Positions 5,084-6,515 of a stretch of 6,515 nucleotides of DNA are shown piece after piece. The position numbers and the translations under genes were made by a program. The notes under the pieces were generated by a model. That model did no database searches and had not been told where the DNA came from. It saw nothing but the letters and a program-made list of their open reading frames with translations. Each line of letters begins with the position of its first letter. Position 1 is the stretch's first letter. The stretch is from a bacterium (GTDB lineage: Bacteria > AUK180): positions 1 to 6,515 of the forward strand of contig JAGGYO010000183.1 of NCBI GenBank assembly GCA_021162505.1. Direction: 5' to 3'.

Positions 5084-6515
5084 AATGGATGCTTGCTTTT
5101 TTTTATGCATTCAAGAGAGGTTTCATCCAGTTTTACTTTATTTTTAAACTTTTTATACCAATCTCCGATCTTTTCTTTCAATTCACTTCCATCTCCCTTT
5201 ATTTTCTCCACATGTATTAATGCGTTACAATAGCATATTAGCGCTTTTTCATAATCATGTTCCTTCGCATCATAATAAAAATCTCCCATTTGGTTTAAAC
5301 ATTTCGCTGCGTAGGAATGTGACCTTATCTTTTCACATAATTCATTCCCCTTTTCCAATAATCGAATTGCTTCATCAAAAAATCCCTCATTTGACTCTTG
5401 AAAAAGCAGTTTGGAATAGACTAAATAGTATTCTATTAACAAGACTGCCATATTCAATTTTTTGGCATATTTTTTTACTTTATCAAGATATCCTTTCGCT
5501 TTTTCGTATTTTTCAAGATCGACATATGATAACGCAATATTTAATGAACCTATGGCAATTCCCTTACTATAATCTATTTTTTTTGAGATGGATACATAAT
5601 TTTCAAAGTATTTCAAAGCTTTCTTTACTTCACCTTTCGTGAGATATAAACTCCCAATATTATTGTTGACCCTCGCTGTTTCCTGCAAATTTTTAGTGAT
5701 GTTTGCAAATTTCAATGACTTATTGTAATTCATCAATGCTTGCTTTGCTTTTCCCATGGAATTATATACAGTACCAACATTATTATATGCCATGCTTAAT
5801 CCAATTACATCCCCTATGGAATTATTTATCTTTATAGCTTCTTTATAATAATTTAATGCTTTCTTTAAAAACCCCAATGCTTTATAAACATTCCCTAAAT
5901 TATTTGAACTTGTAGATAAACCCTTCTTATATCCTATTTCTACAGCAATGGCATAGTATTCCTTGTATATTTTAATACTTTTTTCCAATTCCCCTTTTAC
6001 CTTGTAAATAACACCTATATTCATCATCTGTTTTCCAATTTGAAGGATATCATTTGTTTTTTTTGATAGATCAAGACATTTCTTAAAATTATCTAAAGAT
6101 TTATCATAATCACCAGTAGCGTAGTAATTTCTACCAAGCAAATGGTATATCCATTTTTCAAGTTCATCAGTTTGGTTAATATGTTTTTGTATTTTCTTAA
6201 ATTTTTTTTCCGCTTCTTCCGAAAATGAGAGAGCAGTTTGAAGTTCACCTAAGAAATGGTAATAATCTGAATTTAGTAACAGTAATTTTATTGAATAAAG
6301 CTCTGCATGGGATAATTTCTTTGATACTACCACTTTAAGTTCATTTAATACCCTGGCCATAGCTCCGCTATTGCCTTGTGTTAAAAATATACTGAATATT
6401 TTGCTTTTAATATCAAAAATTTCTAATCCTTTTGTATTAATAATTTTAAGAGCGGTGGAATATTCCATTAAAGCATCCTTCGGCCTACCTAAATGTTTGT
6501 ACATATATCCTAAAC
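5080..6515 (-). CDS. Tetratricopeptide-repeat protein, N-terminus beyond the right edge
   Basis: A helical repeat scaffold for protein-protein contacts. The frame is open to the right edge: 477 full codons are visible, and the first Met (6504) is internal. The codons before it complete a TPR consensus, LGYMYKHLG followed by KDALMEYSTAL, with L7-G8-Y11-A20-Y24-A27 in register, so the gene must extend further. Numbering from that Met, the diagnostic Gly of helix A recurs at 124, 164, 204, 244 and 284, with Ala at 324: a strict 40-residue period with N-N-(L/V/I)-G-x-(V/L)-Y in the core units. Looser repeats cover about 1-110 and 355-435; the last (QMGDFYYDAKEHDYEKAL) carries a two-residue insertion. 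The chain ends in a Lys-rich tail (KSKHPF). No signal peptide or membrane segment is visible. Such 40-residue arrays are often attached to a kinase, cyclase, AAA/STAND ATPase or histidine kinase; which one, if any, applies here cannot be seen. Confidence 0.92.
   Translation of the reverse strand, partial: LGYMYKHLGRPKDALMEYSTALKIINTKGLEIFDIKSKIFSIFLTQGNSGAMARVLNELKVVVSKKLSHAELYSIKLLLLNSDYYHFLGELQTALSFSEEAEKKFKKIQKHINQTDELEKWIYHLLGRNYYATGDYDKSLDNFKKCLDLSKKTNDILQIGKQMMNIGVIYKVKGELEKSIKIYKEYYAIAVEIGYKKGLSTSSNNLGNVYKALGFLKKALNYYKEAIKINNSIGDVIGLSMAYNNVGTVYNSMGKAKQALMNYNKSLKFANITKNLQETARVNNNIGSLYLTKGEVKKALKYFENYVSISKKIDYSKGIAIGSLNIALSYVDLEKYEKAKGYLDKVKKYAKKLNMAVLLIEYYLVYSKLLFQESNEGFFDEAIRLLEKGNELCEKIRSHSYAAKCLNQMGDFYYDAKEHDYEKALICYCNALIHVEKIKGDGSELKEKIGDWYKKFKNKVKLDETSLECIKKSKHPF

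Noticed and set aside
4962..5147. Plus-strand open frame of 61 codons spanning the maf start
   Set aside because: It is antisense to the maf N-terminal motif and to the end of the TPR gene; hydrophobicity comes from the AT-rich complement.
5220..5642. Plus-strand open frame of 140 codons
   Set aside because: It is antisense to the TPR repeats; its length is explained by periodic codon bias on the opposite strand.
6502..6504. ATG at 6504 as the true start of the TPR gene
   Set aside because: The preceding in-frame codons (L-G-Y) complete a TPR helix in register with the residues after the Met, so the protein most likely starts beyond the edge; the weak AGGA nearby does not outweigh this.

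Overview
The window is AT-rich (by eye about one third G+C). Every gene I can support lies on the minus strand, so transcription runs from the right edge to the left edge. Ribosome binding sites are strong and canonical (AGGAGG, GGAGG, AAGGAG). One gene encodes an exported protein that looks like an outer-membrane beta-barrel, which points to a diderm bacterium. The tRNA gene has no encoded CCA. I cannot assign a phylum from this window. The combination of low G+C, lysine-rich proteins, a long TPR protein and an unfamiliar barrel family would fit an uncultivated diderm lineage, but that is inference.

Layout in the direction of transcription (right to left): (1) the 3' part of a long tetratricopeptide-repeat gene that enters from the right edge (6515-5080); (2) a Maf/YhdE-type nucleotide pyrophosphatase (5049-4483), with no visible Shine-Dalgarno but a near-consensus promoter ending 6 bp before its ATG; (3) a type I glutamine synthetase (4486-3095), joined to maf by an ATGA stop/start overlap; (4) a signal-peptide-bearing putative outer-membrane beta-barrel protein (3040-1682) behind a 54-bp gap that holds a promoter candidate; (5) a complete tRNA-Val with anticodon CAC (1682-1611), whose first base is the last base of the barrel gene's TAG stop; (6) an ABC-transporter ATPase with a TTG start (1592-861), 18 bp after the tRNA; (7) its membrane partner (871-1), overlapping it by 11 bp and running off the left edge.

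Functionally the window is mostly housekeeping. Maf removes non-canonical or excess nucleoside triphosphates, glutamine synthetase assimilates ammonia, and the ATPase/permease pair is an exporter of unknown substrate. The TPR protein is a protein-interaction scaffold whose N-terminal domain lies outside the window. I see no CRISPR array, phage gene, transposase or defence system.

The most interesting structure is the tRNA packed between two protein genes with no spacer upstream. Cutting the tRNA 5' end from a co-transcript would remove the G of the upstream stop codon. Cutting its 3' end would leave a very short leader whose Shine-Dalgarno serves the downstream TTG start. A well-formed promoter candidate inside the 3' end of the barrel gene offers a way for the tRNA to be made independently. 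No hairpin-plus-U-tract terminator was seen anywhere in the window.
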